Shown here piece by piece: positions 1 through 7,664 of a DNA stretch of 64,000 nt (the stretch's first letter is position 1; each line of letters begins with the position of its first letter). Location of the stretch: positions 310,001 through 374,000 of the forward strand of contig NZ_JAMKCQ010000001.1 in assembly GCF_024169515.1 (NCBI RefSeq), written 5' to 3'. The notes beneath the pieces are model-generated. The model saw only the letters and a list, made by a program, of their open reading frames with translations, ran no database searches and was not told where the DNA came from. Both the position numbers and the translations under genes were made by a program. Source of the stretch: Erwinia aphidicola (GTDB taxonomy: Bacteria > Pseudomonadota > Gammaproteobacteria > Enterobacterales > Enterobacteriaceae).

Positions 1-197
1 TCTACGCGGATCAGCTGCTGATTAAGCTGGCCAACGATATTCTCTCCGGTTTGCTGAATTAAGCTGTTACTGGCCTCGATCACGCGCGGCTGGCCGCGCA
101 GTGAGATAGCCAGATAGACCATGATGCAGGTAAGCAGCAGCATTAAGACGCCACCTGACATCAATTTCCCTGATAAACGAACTGGAACCCACGACAT
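1..197 (-). CDS. Membrane signalling/sensor protein, N-terminal fragment
   Basis: This gene reads leftward off the window edge, so only the first 65 residues are visible. Translation from the ATG at 197 gives a short basic N-terminus (RLSGK), a hydrophobic helix at about residues 13-33 that ends in an ISLRGQPR stretch, and then a polar region (IEASN, QQTGEN) that looks like the start of a periplasmic sensor domain. A GAGGA ribosome site lies 8 bases upstream. This architecture is typical of diguanylate cyclases/phosphodiesterases or chemoreceptors, but the catalytic part is outside the window. The class is inferred; the start and the membrane helix are read directly. Confidence 0.6.
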   Translation of the reverse strand, partial: MSWVPVRLSGKLMSGGVLMLLLTCIMVYLAISLRGQPRVIEASNSLIQQTGENIVGQLNQQLIRV

Positions 198-348
198 AAT
201 GAATATCCTCAAAATGGAATTGCACAGCGACTATCAGAGATAAGCTCAACGCTAAATATTGATTAAGGTTATGCAGCTGCGTTCTAAAGACGCTTTATCC
301 GGTTAATATCGGCCGTGCCGTCATAAAACTTTAACTTGTGGGAAAAAC

Positions 349-362
349 TTGATATATATCAA
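349..362. promoter_or_regulatory. Perfect FNR-type box upstream of yhjX
   Basis: The sequence TTGATATATATCAA matches the FNR consensus TTGAT-N4-ATCAA without mismatch. It lies 63 bases before the YpdB-type site and 175 bases before the yhjX start. This suggests oxygen control of yhjX or of the divergent sensor gene. The motif match is direct; binding is inferred. Confidence 0.6.
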
Positions 363-424
363 AATATTCCACTACCTGGTATTCTGCGTTCGATCCCTGA
401 GACTGCCGTTCATGTCGCTCTCAG

Positions 425-455
425 TGCATTTCATTCCCTGCTAATGGCAGCTCAT
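425..455 (+). promoter_or_regulatory. YpdB (PyrR) operator, two direct half-sites
   Basis: TGCATTTCAT (425-434), an 11-base spacer (435-445), then GGCAGCTCAT (446-455). The described E. coli YpdB motif in front of yhjX is two copies of GGCATTTCAT separated by 11 bases. The first half-site here differs at one position and the second at two, and the spacing is exact. The cognate two-component genes lie 12 kb downstream in this window. Confidence 0.75.
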
Positions 456-536
456 GCCCTTTTCTCCCGCCATAAAGAAGCCGGTCTTACTATGGCTGCA
501 ATTCCATATTGTTAATTTTCCCACCGGGAGAGCCCC

Positions 537-1763
537 ATGAGCACAGCAACCGTCAGCAGCAGCGTTAATCGCACCCGCGGGTTAACCCTGATAGGCACTA
601 TCATCACCCAGTTTGCGCTGGGTTCGGTCTACACCTGGAGCCTGTTCAACGGCCAGCTCTCTATGAAGCTGGACGCGCCCATCAGCCAGGTGGCATTTTC
701 CTTTGGTTTGCTGAGCCTCGGCCTGGCGCTGGCTTCTTCGGTAGCAGGGAAATTGCAGGAGCGTTTTGGCGTGCGCAACGTCACTATTGGTGCCGGCCTG
801 CTGATGGCGATTGGCCTGATGCTGACCTCGCAGGCGGATAATCTGTTTATGCTTTACCTCAGCGCCGGGGTACTGGTCGGTCTGGCGGACGGGGCAGGCT
901 ATCTGATGACGCTGTCCAACTGCGTGAAGTGGTTCCCGGAGCGTAAAGGGGTGATCTCAGCCTGTGCTATCGGCGCTTACGGCCTCGGCAGCCTGGGCTT
1001 TAAGTTTATCTGCAGCTACCTGCTGAGCGTCTACAGCCTTGAAACCACCTTTATGATCTGGGGCGGCGTGGCAATGACCATGATGATCCTCGGCGCGCTG
1101 ATGATGAAAGATGCCCCTAAACAGCAGGCGGCGGGTAACAAAATGGCGAGCCAGGCGCGTGACTATTCGCTGGGCGAATCGATGCGCATGCCGCAGTACT
1201 GGATGCTGGCGCTGATGTTTTTGACCGCCTGCATGAGCGGCCTGTACGTGATTGGTGTGGCGAAGGATATCGGCGAGAGCATGGTACATCTGAGCGCGCA
1301 GACGGCGGCGAATGCAGTGACCATCATTGCGATTGCCAACCTCAGCGGTCGCCTGGTGCTTGGCGTGCTGTCGGATAAAGTGGCGCGTATTCGGGTGATC
1401 ACCCTGGCGCAGGTGGTGTCGCTGGTCGGCATGAGCATTCTGCTGTTCAGCCATATGAGTGAAAGCAGCTTCTTTATTGCCATTGCCTGCGTCGCCTTCA
1501 GCTTCGGCGGCACCATTACCGTTTATCCGTCGCTGGTCAGTGATTTCTTCGGCCTGAACAACCTGACAAAAAACTACGGCGTGATTTACCTCGGCTTTGG
1601 TATCGGCAGCGTGATGGGTTCACTGATCGCCTCACTGTTTGGCGGCTTTACCATCACCTTCAGCCTGATTATGGCGCTGCTGGTTATCTCCCTGATGCTC
1701 TCCGCCACCATCCGCATGCCGCACAAGCCGGCAGCGCGCAAAGAGACGCTGCAGCACGCCTGA
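537..1763 (+). CDS. yhjX: YhjX-type pyruvate/OFA-family MFS transporter
   Basis: A 408-residue major facilitator protein with about 12 membrane helices. It matches E. coli YhjX along its length: TLIGTIITQFALGSVYTWS near the N-terminus, then GLADGAGY, KWFPERKG, MSGLYVIGVAKDI and FGLNNL. YhjX is reported as a pyruvate-responsive transporter induced by the YpdA/YpdB kinase-regulator pair; in this window that pair is at 12.4-14.8 kb. A CACCGGGAGAG ribosome site precedes the ATG. The gene is monocistronic: it has its own operator region upstream and a strong terminator directly after the stop. The family (oxalate/formate antiporters) could carry related monocarboxylates. Confidence 0.9.
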   Translation: MSTATVSSSVNRTRGLTLIGTIITQFALGSVYTWSLFNGQLSMKLDAPISQVAFSFGLLSLGLALASSVAGKLQERFGVRNVTIGAGLLMAIGLMLTSQADNLFMLYLSAGVLVGLADGAGYLMTLSNCVKWFPERKGVISACAIGAYGLGSLGFKFICSYLLSVYSLETTFMIWGGVAMTMMILGALMMKDAPKQQAAGNKMASQARDYSLGESMRMPQYWMLALMFLTACMSGLYVIGVAKDIGESMVHLSAQTAANAVTIIAIANLSGRLVLGVLSDKVARIRVITLAQVVSLVGMSILLFSHMSESSFFIAIACVAFSFGGTITVYPSLVSDFFGLNNLTKNYGVIYLGFGIGSVMGSLIASLFGGFTITFSLIMALLVISLMLSATIRMPHKPAARKETLQHA

Positions 1764-1778
1764 CGGCACGCAAGAGTG

Positions 1779-1808
1779 GCCCGCTGCTGAACACAGCGGG
1801 CTTTTTTT
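1779..1808 (+). terminator. Rho-independent terminator of yhjX
   Basis: Stem GCCCGCTG (1779-1786) and CAGCGGGC (1794-1801) with a 7-base loop, followed by seven T. It starts 15 bases after the yhjX stop; the last bases overlap the end of the convergent lactonase gene. Confidence 0.9.
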
Positions 1809-2697
1809 ATGCCTGTTGATGGCGAAACTTCGGCTCCGGCAGGCCCGCCACCGCCACGCGCACCGCAAACAGGTCACCGCACTGCGGATATTGCGCCAGC
1901 TCCTCAGCGCTACGATTTTCGCGTGAGCTGGTGATATACAGCGTTTTCAGATCCGGCCCGCCAAATGCCACCATGGTCGGCCAGCGTACCGGCAGCGGGA
2001 TCTCATCGACAATCTCCCCGCTGTGCGGATCAAGACGAATGACTCGGGCGCCGTCGAACATCGCCGACCAGTAATAGCCTTCACTGTCGACCGCCGCGCC
2101 GTCGGGGATCCCCCCCTGCTGCTGAATAAAGCGGCGCACTACCTGGCGCTTACCGATCTCCCCGCTGTGGGGGTCAAGCGGGTAGCGGTACATCACGCCG
2201 TTTGGCGTGTCGGTGTGGTACATCCAGCGGCGATCGGGAGAAAATGCCAGCCCGTTGGAAATCTTAATATCGTCGGCCTGCCTGCTCAGGTTCAGCTGAT
2301 TATCGACGCGGTAAAGCGCCGCGCCGTTGCGATCCTGCGGTTCCCACAGCGTGCCGCACCAGAAGCGCCCAAAAGGATCGACGCGGCCGTCGTTAAAGCG
2401 GCTGCGCGGCGCATCACCGGGATTATCCGCGATGCGCTGGGTAATTTGCCCCTGCTCATTAAGGAAGCAGACGCCGCTGCGCAGTGCGGCTATCAGCCCG
2501 CCCTCTGCGCGCAGGCCGATGCAGCCAATATCTTCCGCCACCGGCCAGCGCTGATGCTCGCCTGTGGCCGGGTCAAAGCGGTGCAATGCTGGCGCGAGGA
2601 TATCGACAAACCACAGCACCTGCTGCTCGCTGCACCACAGTGGGCACTCACCCAGCTCCGCCTGTACCGGTAATACGTTGCTCACCTGATAATTCAT
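1807..2697 (-). CDS. SMP-30/gluconolactonase-family lactonase
   Basis: A 296-residue protein of the SMP-30/LRE six-bladed propeller family, which hydrolyses sugar lactones (gluconolactone, arabinolactone) with one divalent metal. Metal-ligand motifs are visible in order: GECPLW (Glu near residue 17), SRFNDGR (Asn), ISNGLAFSPD (Asn) and DGAAVDSEGYYW (Asp). The start was set at 2697 because AAGGAG sits 5 bases upstream of that ATG; an upstream in-frame ATG at 2712 lacks one. It is convergent with yhjX and stands alone, so its substrate cannot be read from context. Confidence 0.85.
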   Translation of the reverse strand: MNYQVSNVLPVQAELGECPLWCSEQQVLWFVDILAPALHRFDPATGEHQRWPVAEDIGCIGLRAEGGLIAALRSGVCFLNEQGQITQRIADNPGDAPRSRFNDGRVDPFGRFWCGTLWEPQDRNGAALYRVDNQLNLSRQADDIKISNGLAFSPDRRWMYHTDTPNGVMYRYPLDPHSGEIGKRQVVRRFIQQQGGIPDGAAVDSEGYYWSAMFDGARVIRLDPHSGEIVDEIPLPVRWPTMVAFGGPDLKTLYITSSRENRSAEELAQYPQCGDLFAVRVAVAGLPEPKFRHQQA

Positions 2698-2971
2698 CTC
2701 AGCTCCTTGCACGGTTATTTACCTTAAGTGTACGTGATTTTATCCGCGGCATCGCAGGCAAAATTCCCTACCTCATTTAATGTTTGAGACAATTCCCAAT
2801 CGAAAGGCCTGTTTTTAGGCTATATCTTATTTAATAAATAGCAGCTTAATAAATAACTCTGCTATTGGAATTATTTTGAAATACCTTATTAAATAAATCT
2901 ACAATCGACGCATTATTCCTCCACTTTTCCCACGTAGAGTTGTAGCTATAGAAAAGGGAAGGAGAGACATA

Positions 2972-3118
2972 ATGAAAAACATAATTAAAGCAGCGACCGT
3001 AGCTGCACTGATTGTCATGCTGAGTGGTTGTATCGTTGGCCGACCTTATCACGGCGGCGGCGGATATCACGGCGGCGGAGGGTATCATCATGACCACGGC
3101 AGACACCGTGGCTGGTAA
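2972..3118 (+). CDS. Small Gly/His-rich lipoprotein (48 aa)
   Basis: A short gene with a near-ideal ribosome site (AAGGGAAGGAGAG, 6 bases before the ATG). The product starts MKNIIKAATVAALIVMLSGC: a lysine n-region, a hydrophobic stretch and a lipobox LSGC. Cleavage would leave about 28 residues anchored by a lipidated cysteine. The mature part is almost entirely Gly, His, Tyr, Asp and Arg, with two HGGGGY repeats and a HHDHGRHRGW end, suggesting metal binding at the envelope. I do not recognise a named family. It has its own terminator 84 bases downstream. Confidence 0.75.
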   Translation: MKNIIKAATVAALIVMLSGCIVGRPYHGGGGYHGGGGYHHDHGRHRGW

Positions 3119-3201
3119 GGAAGTCAGGTGAGGTTTTCTCACCTTCGCGGGCAAAGCCTGCACACAGCAAGATAATAAAAACAGAGAAGTTGAAATAAAT
3201 T

Positions 3202-3230
3202 GGGCGGGGATTTCCCCGCCCTTATTTTTT
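3202..3230 (+). terminator. Terminator after the small Gly/His lipoprotein
   Basis: GGGCGGGG (3202-3209), loop ATTT, CCCCGCCC (3214-3221), then TTATTTTTT. A strong stem with a T-rich tail on the + strand. Confidence 0.85.
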
Positions 3231-3234
3231 GCTT

Positions 3235-3516
3235 TTAGCTTTTAACGCTGAAATTACACTGATACCAGGCTTTCTTCAGTCCCGGGACGTGGCTGTCCTG
3301 CGGGTCAAGCGCTTCTACCTTATCGAACCCGCGCTCATTACAGTAGCGCTCAACATCTTCCAACATGGCGGTCTTATCCACGCTTGTCGGGTTAAAACGA
3401 TATTGCACGGTATTCACCGCCGGATCTTCATCGACTTTCTCAAAAGCCCCTGGTTTGCTGGAAGTACAGCCCGCCAGCAATAACAGCGCCAGAGCGCCGA
3501 ACAGTTTCGTTTTCAT
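3235..3516 (-). CDS. Small lipoprotein of unknown function
   Basis: A 93-residue protein starting MKTKLFGALALLLLAGCTSS, with a clear signal peptide and lipobox LLAGC. About 75 residues would remain as an outer-membrane or periplasmic lipoprotein; it has two further cysteines (RYCNERG and YQCNF) that could form a disulfide. The start at 3516 is supported by GAGGGG 7 bases upstream; longer in-frame starts run into the regulatory region. No function is recognised. It converges on the terminator of the neighbouring small lipoprotein gene. Confidence 0.75.
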   Translation of the reverse strand: MKTKLFGALALLLLAGCTSSKPGAFEKVDEDPAVNTVQYRFNPTSVDKTAMLEDVERYCNERGFDKVEALDPQDSHVPGLKKAWYQCNFSVKS

Positions 3517-3585
3517 TCTGATTCCCCTCTTCCGGTGCCGCATAATAACAAGCTCCCCCTCCGTGACTATCGGATTCCGGCGCAT

Positions 3586-3612
3586 TTGCATAATTTTACT
3601 TACGTTATGCAA
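3586..3612. repeat. 8-bp inverted repeat, operator-like
   Basis: TTGCATAA (3586-3593) and TTATGCAA (3605-3612) are perfect inverted arms separated by 11 bases. It lies 70 bases upstream of the 93-residue lipoprotein gene, in a position suited to a dimeric regulator. The binding protein is unknown. Confidence 0.4.
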
Positions 3613-3619
3613 TGTTCTA

Positions 3620-3766
3620 CCGATTGAATCGATTCAGGAAGACGCTTAGCGTTATCTGCTGTTAGGTGCGAATATGCTTTACAGACATCGCGACATGTCT
3701 GCACAACACCAGGATTTTTATTAATAATTACAATATTTTATGCCCGCGGCGAGCGGGCTTTTTTTT
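3620..3766 (+). ncRNA. Candidate small RNA (low confidence)
   Basis: A 150-base stretch with no reading frame worth calling. It ends in a canonical + strand terminator although no + strand gene lies upstream of it. Within it are a perfect hairpin CAGACAT-CGCGAC-ATGTCTG (3682-3701), an A/T-rich single-stranded segment and the terminator hairpin with eight T. That layout resembles an Hfq-type small RNA. A TTGAAT with weak spacing could be a -35, but no good -10 is evident. Confidence 0.3.
3742..3766 (+). terminator. Orphan + strand terminator
   Basis: GCCCGC (3742-3747), loop GGCGA, GCGGGC (3753-3758), then eight T. The nearest + strand gene upstream already has its own terminator, so this one has no obvious mRNA. 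On the minus strand it follows the end of the 269-residue gene but lacks a good T tail there. Confidence 0.8.
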
Positions 3767-3771
3767 GCAGG

Positions 3772-4581
3772 TCAGTTACCTGTTCCGCTAATAATTATAC
3801 GTAAGACGTTTGCCGAATCCTTATCAGTAAGTGCCAGAACCGACTGATAAAGATCAATGGTCATATCGCACAGCTTCGCTTCGTCAACGCCCACTTCAGC
3901 AGGCGTATTGAGGGTTTGTAAGTCACTGCCCCACTTCGCGTACAGCGTGCGCACCACCCCCTGCAATTTTACTCTTCCCTGCTGTAAATCAACCGGTTGG
4001 TCAGCACCATTGCTGTGCTTAAACAGCGTATCCATCGCCAGCAGTTCGCTGTCGGTCAGCGGCTTGGGCAGCACATCGCTGATGTTGATCCCCCCCTTCA
4101 CCTGCGGGAACAGAAAGCGGAAACATTCAGCGGCACCTCTTTCACGCATCGCTTTCATCTCCTCAAGGGAAATCTGCATATAGCGGATAAGATCTTCATC
4201 GCGCGCGGCGTTGATGCGCTGATTTAGCAGATCGGCAGCCAGCGGGCGCAGGCGATCAATCGCCTGCTGTAAGGGTACGCCCGCCTCAAGGCTGCTGAGC
4301 AGCCGATCGTTTGCCTGACGGTAGAGCGTGGGCTGCTGCTCTTTGATGGTGCGCCAGACGGGCTGCACCGCCAGGCTGTCCTGCGCGGCAGCCAGAGCCG
4401 CTTCCTGCTGCTGACGCGGGGCTATCCAGCCGTAGTAGTAGAGATTCCCCAACAGCAGCGGCAGTACAAACAGCAGCGCGCCGGTTAGTTTCGACAATTT
4501 TTGGCGTTTTAGCAGCCAGCCGATAACCAGCAGCCAGACCAGAGCGGAGAACAGCGAGGCGAGAATAGCGTGAGAGTTCAA
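3772..4581 (-). CDS. Membrane-anchored protein of unknown function
   Basis: A 269-residue protein with two hydrophobic segments at about residues 6-24 and 33-54, then a soluble, alpha-helical, charged domain to the C-terminus. Recognisable stretches include a RYMQISLEEMKAMRERG helix, a single ECFRFLFP cysteine and a late LCDMTIDLYQSVLALTDKDSANVLR segment. I do not recognise the family. It is encoded just downstream of a universal stress protein gene on the same strand (58-base gap) and may be co-transcribed with it. Confidence 0.65.
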   Translation of the reverse strand: MNSHAILASLFSALVWLLVIGWLLKRQKLSKLTGALLFVLPLLLGNLYYYGWIAPRQQQEAALAAAQDSLAVQPVWRTIKEQQPTLYRQANDRLLSSLEAGVPLQQAIDRLRPLAADLLNQRINAARDEDLIRYMQISLEEMKAMRERGAAECFRFLFPQVKGGINISDVLPKPLTDSELLAMDTLFKHSNGADQPVDLQQGRVKLQGVVRTLYAKWGSDLQTLNTPAEVGVDEAKLCDMTIDLYQSVLALTDKDSANVLRIIISGTGN

Positions 4582-4639
4582 AACAGGTTCCTGAAATCAT
4601 CAGGCCGGGTTGCCGGCCTGTCTAAGGTTCGTCGGTGGG

Positions 4640-5089
4640 TTAATCAGCGCGGACGTCAATCAGCACCGGGCAGCTGGCGCGTTCAATCACGGCGGCGCTG
4701 CACGATCCTTTCAGCAGGCGGTTGAACGAGGAGAGATGGCGGCGGCCCATGATGATCATCGCGGCGTTCAGCTCGTTGGCCTGGGCGACAATACTTTGTG
4801 CCGACTCGCCGGGAACCACCTTGCCGCGCGCCTTAACGCCCGCGCGTTGCAGTTCGGCCAGCGCCATGCGCACTACGGCTTCAGCGGTATTTTGCTCATC
4901 GAGCGCCAGGCCGAAATCACCCGGGTCCTCCCCGGCTTCAATATCAAACGCCCCGGAAGCAGAGTAGCTGGCATCAACACAGCACACCACCACCACTTCC
5001 GCCTGTAAAGCCAGCGCCTGTTCGGTGGCCAGCGCCACCACTTTACGTGCAATAACTGAATTATCTACAGCGACTAAAAGCGTTTTCAT
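4640..5089 (-). CDS. Universal stress protein (UspA-type)
   Basis: A 149-residue single Usp domain. It opens with the strand KTLLVAVDNSV and closes with MGRRHLSSFNRLLKGSCSAAVI and a CPVLIDV strand. The GRRH segment departs from the usual ATP-binding G-x2-G, so nucleotide binding may be altered; the GS after the loop is kept. It is a cytoplasmic stress/adaptor protein. It lies 12 bases after an IclR regulator gene on the same strand, suggesting co-transcription, which is unusual for a Usp gene. Confidence 0.85.
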   Translation of the reverse strand: MKTLLVAVDNSVIARKVVALATEQALALQAEVVVVCCVDASYSASGAFDIEAGEDPGDFGLALDEQNTAEAVVRMALAELQRAGVKARGKVVPGESAQSIVAQANELNAAMIIMGRRHLSSFNRLLKGSCSAAVIERASCPVLIDVRAD

Positions 5090-5101
5090 ATCCCTCTCCT
5101 G

Positions 5102-5884
5102 TCAGTCACGTAATGCCGCTTTTCCAATCTCATCGATCAGCGCGTCTTTACACTTGAGGATTTCAGCGCGATTGCGCTCCTCATTCAGCTGAAAGCGTGC
5201 GCTGGGGATCAACAGGCTGATGGAAAAGCGGCCAAGAATGGTATCGATCGCCACGGCCATGGTGGAGATCCCTTCCAGCGTTTCGCCGCGATCGTAGGCC
5301 AGGCCAGTGTGACGAATTTCATTTAAGTGCGCCAGCAGCGCGGGGAAGTCACGCACCGTCAGCTCGGTCATGGCCTGGTAGGCCTCGCCCACCAGCTCTT
5401 TTGCCGCTTCATCACTGTCCAGCGCCAGCAGAGCGCGCCCGCCGGAGGTGCTGTAGAGCGGCAGATTCATGCCGATGCGCGGCACGACCCGCAGCTCGCG
5501 ATCGGCCACCACGTAGTGCACGATGGCCAGCTGCAGCCCGCTGGCGCGCGCCAGCGAGACGGTTTCGCCCGTGGCATCGCACAGCGCCTGCAGCCAGGGC
5601 TGAGCGATAGCCACCACGTCGGTATGCACGTTGGCGATCAGCCGCAGCAGCGCGGGGCCAAGGCGCACGCCGCCCACGCCGTGGCTGCGCACCAGCTGCA
5701 CCGAGTCGAGTGCGCCGACGATGCGCTGCACGGTCGATCGCGGCAAATCGACGGCCTGGGCGATCTCGCCCAGACTCATGCCGTTTGGTGTGGCCCCCAG
5801 CGCATCTAATATTTTCGCGGCGCGTGTGATGACCTGAATGCCGCCGATCCGTTCATCATCGCGGCAGTGTAGGGGTTCAGACAT
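5102..5884 (-). CDS. IclR-family transcriptional regulator
   Basis: A 260-residue regulator. The N-terminal winged helix-turn-helix spans about residues 15-75 (SLGEIAQAVDLPRSTVQRIVGAL) and the C-terminal GAF-like effector domain about 85-255 (DATGETVSLAR, YSTSGGRALLAL). IclR proteins bind aromatic or small-acid effectors and control divergent genes. Here the divergent gene is an efflux pair, and the gap between them holds two copies of a palindrome that fits an IclR operator. The ligand is unknown. Confidence 0.9.
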   Translation of the reverse strand: MSEPLHCRDDERIGGIQVITRAAKILDALGATPNGMSLGEIAQAVDLPRSTVQRIVGALDSVQLVRSHGVGGVRLGPALLRLIANVHTDVVAIAQPWLQALCDATGETVSLARASGLQLAIVHYVVADRELRVVPRIGMNLPLYSTSGGRALLALDSDEAAKELVGEAYQAMTELTVRDFPALLAHLNEIRHTGLAYDRGETLEGISTMAVAIDTILGRFSISLLIPSARFQLNEERNRAEILKCKDALIDEIGKAALRD

Positions 5885-5946
5885 AGGGATTCTCTTTCCT
5901 TGTAATCGGCAATTACTTTAGCACTATTTGGCTTAGCGGACACGCT

Positions 5947-6020
5947 GTATCGCATTGCAATACAGTGCATCACCCTGTACTATTGCCGCAAATGTATCAC
6001 GATGCAATACAGTGCATCGA
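5947..6020. promoter_or_regulatory. Duplicated palindromic operator, IclR/efflux intergenic region
   Basis: The 16-mer TGCAATACAGTGCATC occurs at 5956-5971 and again at 6003-6018, start-to-start 47 bases. The second copy sits in a perfect palindrome CGATGCA-ATACAG-TGCATCG. The first overlaps another inverted repeat, CTGTAT...ATACAG (about 5945-5965). Spacing and position between divergent genes fit autoregulation plus control of the pump. Confidence 0.65.
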
Positions 6021-6056
6021 TAATAATAACGATGAATGATGTCGGAGCCCCCTGCT

Positions 6057-7664
6057 ATGAACTCCCAGCCTGCCGCTATGCCCGCACCGCACCCATTTAC
6101 CCTGCGCCTGGCGCTGGGGCTGGTCGGCGTGCTGATCGCCGCGCTCAGTTCAGGACTTAACGATCGCGTCACCGATCTGGCGCTGGCCGACATTCGGGCG
6201 GCGATCGGTATCGATTTTGACAGCGGCAGCTGGATCACCTCCAGTTACCAGGCCGCAGAAGTGGCGGCCATGATGATTGCGCCGTGGTTTGCCGTGACCT
6301 TCTCCCTGCGCCGCTTTGCGCTGGCAGTAACCTTTGGTTTTGCGCTGATCGCCATGATCCAGCCCTTAGCCCGCGATGCCAGCACCTTTATTACCCTGCG
6401 CACAATCCAGGGGCTGTTTGGCGGGGCGCTGCCACCGTTGCTGATGACGGTGGCGCTGCGTTTTCTGCCGCCGGGCATCAAACTCTATGGCCTGGCCGCC
6501 TATGCGCTGACCGCCACCTTTGGCCCGAATATGGCCGCCTCGCTGGCGGCGTTCTGGACCGATTCCGTCGGCTGGCAGTTTACTTTCTGGCAGGTGATCC
6601 CGGCTTGCCTGGTGGCCGCCACGCTGATTGGCTGGGGACTGCCGCAGGATCCGCTGCGCCTTGAGCGCTTTCGCCAGATTGATGCCTTCGGCATGCTGAC
6701 CGGCTGTAGCGGCATGGCGCTGCTGGTGCTGGCGCTGACCCAGGGCGAGCGCCTTGACTGGCTGCAGTCACCGCTGATTAGCGCCATGCTGCTGGCTGCG
6801 GCTGCCCTGCTGCTGGTGTTCCTGATTAACGAATGGTATCACCCGCTGCCGCTGTTCAAGCTGCAAATGCTGCAGCGTAAAAACCTGACCCACGGACTGC
6901 TGGTGTTAGCGGGCGTGCTGATGGTGGCACTCTCCGGATCTGCGCTGCCCTCTGCCTACTTCGGGCAGATTGACGGGTTTCGCACCGCGCAGTTTGCTCC
7001 GCTGGCGCTGACCATTGGCCTGCCGCAGCTGCTGATTGCGCCGCTGATAGCAGCCCTGCTTAATCTGCGCTGGGTAGACTGCCGCTGGATGCTGACCGCC
7101 GGCGCGGCGCTGATGGTGCTCTCCTGCCTGCTGGGAATGCAGCTGACCGACGACTGGGCGCGGCAGAACTTCTGGCTGATCCAGAGCCTGCAGGCGTTCG
7201 GTCAGCCGATGATGATCCTGCCGGTACTGATGAGCGCCACCAGCGTCGTGTTACCGCCCGAAGGCCCCTTTGCTTCCGCAATGTTTAATACCGTACGCGG
7301 CTTTTCCAGCGTCGCCGCCGGGGTACTGGTGGAAAACTTCCTCACCCATCGTGAAAAATTCCATTCGCACGTGCTGGTCGATCAGCTCGGCAACCGTCCG
7401 TGGCTGATGACCGCCCCCGGCAGCGACAGCGCCAGTGCTCTGGCTCCGCTGCTGCCGGACGGTTCAATCAGCTCCGGCGAGAACCTTGGCCATTTCAGCA
7501 CGCTGGTAAAACATCAGGCGGTGATCCTCAGCATCAGCGACGGCTACCTGCTGATCATCGGCTTCGCTCTGCTGCTGGTGCTGCTGACCGCCTGGCTGCC
7601 GAAACGCGTCTGGCCACCGCAAACCTTACTCACTTCTGCTCCGCTTACTCCGGGAAAATTATAA
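6057..7664 (+). CDS. DHA2-family MFS drug exporter (EmrB-like)
   Basis: A 535-residue inner-membrane transporter with about 14 predicted helices, the usual size for the DHA2/EmrB family. The N-terminus has the LNDRVTDLALADIRAAIG segment followed by DSGSWITSSYQ, the family's hallmark just after helix 1. The start was placed at 6057 (MNSQPAAMP), where GGAG lies 9 bases upstream; the earlier ATG at 6036 has no ribosome site. The stop codon overlaps the start of the next gene by one base, so it pairs with that periplasmic adaptor. Substrate unknown; the IclR partner suggests an aromatic or organic-acid inducer. Confidence 0.88.
   Translation: MNSQPAAMPAPHPFTLRLALGLVGVLIAALSSGLNDRVTDLALADIRAAIGIDFDSGSWITSSYQAAEVAAMMIAPWFAVTFSLRRFALAVTFGFALIAMIQPLARDASTFITLRTIQGLFGGALPPLLMTVALRFLPPGIKLYGLAAYALTATFGPNMAASLAAFWTDSVGWQFTFWQVIPACLVAATLIGWGLPQDPLRLERFRQIDAFGMLTGCSGMALLVLALTQGERLDWLQSPLISAMLLAAAALLLVFLINEWYHPLPLFKLQMLQRKNLTHGLLVLAGVLMVALSGSALPSAYFGQIDGFRTAQFAPLALTIGLPQLLIAPLIAALLNLRWVDCRWMLTAGAALMVLSCLLGMQLTDDWARQNFWLIQSLQAFGQPMMILPVLMSATSVVLPPEGPFASAMFNTVRGFSSVAAGVLVENFLTHREKFHSHVLVDQLGNRPWLMTAPGSDSASALAPLLPDGSISSGENLGHFSTLVKHQAVILSISDGYLLIIGFALLLVLLTAWLPKRVWPPQTLLTSAPLTPGKL

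Larger units (their letters stand above)
198..536. promoter_or_regulatory. Divergent control region between sensor gene and yhjX
   Basis: A 339-base gap between divergent genes. It holds a perfect FNR-type box (349-362) and a YpdB/PyrR-type direct repeat (425-455), both listed separately. A TATTCT at 380-385 could be a -10 element. I saw no small open reading frame with a ribosome site here. Confidence 0.6.

Noticed and set aside
957..1454. 165-codon minus-strand frame inside yhjX
   Set aside because: It is a shadow of the transporter gene: no ribosome site and an unlikely His/Gln-rich composition.
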